From: Chitinophagales bacterium
GTDB taxonomy: Bacteria; Bacteroidota; Bacteroidia; Chitinophagales; JADIYW01
DNA length: 54,263 nt
NCBI GenBank assembly: GCA_017984135.1
Contig: JAGNZZ010000004.1
Span: 72,014-126,276 of the forward strand
Direction: 5' to 3'
Part shown: piece by piece, positions 54,058 to 54,263 of the stretch
Layout of the letters: every line of letters begins with the position of its first letter
Numbering within the stretch: the stretch's first letter is position 1
The notes under the pieces: generated by a model
Databases searched by the model: none
Seen by the model: only the letters and a program-made list of their open reading frames with translations
Told to the model about the DNA's origin: nothing
Position numbers and translations under genes: made by a program

Positions 54058-54263
54058 ATGGTTTATGAAGAAAATCATCCGCAGTTTTTTACAGCAACAA
54101 TTTATGAATGGAATCATTTATGAATGGATGATAACATAAAAGATATTATTATAAACAGTTTAAGATTTCTGGTAAAAGAGGATAGGATTTCCCTATACGG
54201 TTTTGTTATTATGAGTAATCACCTTCATTTAATATGGAGAATTAAATTACCACATCTTATTAA
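54058..54263 (+). pseudogene. REP-associated tyrosine transposase (RAYT), disrupted and cut by the window end
   Basis: From ATG 54058 the frame reads MVYEENHPQFFTATIYEWNHL, stops at TGA 54121-54123, and continues in the same frame as MDDNIKDIIINSLRFLVKED... to YGFVIMSNHLHLIWR, which is the HUH (His-x-His) motif of IS200/RAYT-type single-strand transposases (Y1_Tnp). The rest, with the catalytic Tyr, lies beyond the window. A 12-bp direct repeat (54101-54112 and 54117-54128) flanks the stop, suggesting a local duplication broke the gene. A shorter product starting at ATG 54124 is possible. Such enzymes act on REP hairpins like those directly upstream. Confidence 0.75.

Larger units (their letters stand above)
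53778..54078 (+). repeat. REP-like tandem array of three ~100-bp units
   Basis: Units start at 53778, 53879 and 53979 with CTCGCCC. Each has a hairpin (arms TTGGCAGGTG / CACCTGCCAA, loop TTAT), a spacer with AAAGAATTGCAATA, a T run, TAAATTTG, and a start-codon segment (ATG.TTTATG.AGAAAATCA). Units 2 and 3 differ at four of 100 positions. The third unit leads directly into the transposase-like frame. Confidence 0.9.

Noticed and set aside
53778-54078. CRISPR array
   Set aside because: The whole 100-bp unit is repeated, not short repeats with unique spacers, and no cas gene is present.
1-54263. tRNA or rRNA genes
   Set aside because: No stretch in the intergenic regions showed a cloverleaf with TTCGANNC or any rRNA-like conserved sequence on reading.

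Overview
The window is a chromosomal stretch of a Bacteroidota bacterium, probably Chitinophagales/Saprospiria-like or Flavobacteriia-like; I cannot place it more precisely by eye. Evidence: AT-rich DNA; promoters with the Bacteroidota -7 box TAnnTTTG, two of them with TTG exactly 20 bp upstream; almost no Shine-Dalgarno sequences; a type IX secretion C-terminal domain; OmpA/PD40 and CarboxypepD_reg/TonB-type outer-membrane proteins; and the Bacteroidota order bamD-rpoZ-coaBC-DUF4835-recN. Kdo8P synthase, a heptose-7-phosphate-type kinase and an LptF/G-type permease indicate an LPS outer membrane.

Layout. 1-9.8 kb: end of a RarA-like gene, kdsA, then on the minus strand an OmpA/PD40 protein, queE, pckA, rpsA, an LptF/G-type permease and tgt. 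9.9-14.5 kb: a GT2 glycosyltransferase overlapping an ECF sigma factor, convergent with a large FAD/Fe-S oxidoreductase. 14.6-24 kb: a small secreted protein, an M13 peptidase, a fused acetate kinase-PduL phosphotransacylase, a penicillin-acylase-family hydrolase, an LCM-type methyltransferase and a beta-barrel protein. 24.2-30 kb: a two-domain FabG, a divergent MarR regulator, a type IV AbiEi/AbiEii toxin-antitoxin pair with two operator palindromes, and an acyl-CoA dehydrogenase. 30-38 kb: a T9SS-secreted glycoside-hydrolase-like protein, an NlpC/P60 peptidase, an aspartate-type aminotransferase, a PfkB/HldE-N kinase, a MacB-like permease and queA. 38-52.5 kb: a protein with three zinc ribbons, purD, a phosphohexomutase, an outer-membrane receptor-like barrel, pcm, a repeat-containing secreted protein, and the recN-DUF4835-coaBC-rpoZ-bamD block followed by a lipoprotein. 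52.8-54.26 kb: thyA, then a REP-like tandem array leading into a REP-associated tyrosine transposase (RAYT) that has an in-frame stop and runs off the window.

How genes work together. queE, tgt and queA cover three steps of queuosine synthesis but are dispersed. The MarR gene and the acyl-CoA dehydrogenase gene carry the same 17-bp palindromic element at nearly the same distance before their start codons, suggesting one fatty-acid regulon that probably includes the divergent fabG. The AckA-PduL fusion joins both steps of acetyl-CoA to acetate conversion in one chain.

Most notable: the AckA-PduL fusion; the shared 17-bp operator; the right-end array, in which every 100-bp unit carries a REP hairpin, a promoter box and the first codons of the adjacent transposase; three AAGTGG repeats at exactly 21-bp period in a gene-free region; AbiE operators that overlap the promoter; a Tgt without the usual zinc cysteines; and many -7 boxes only 4-9 nt before start codons, which implies leaderless transcripts.
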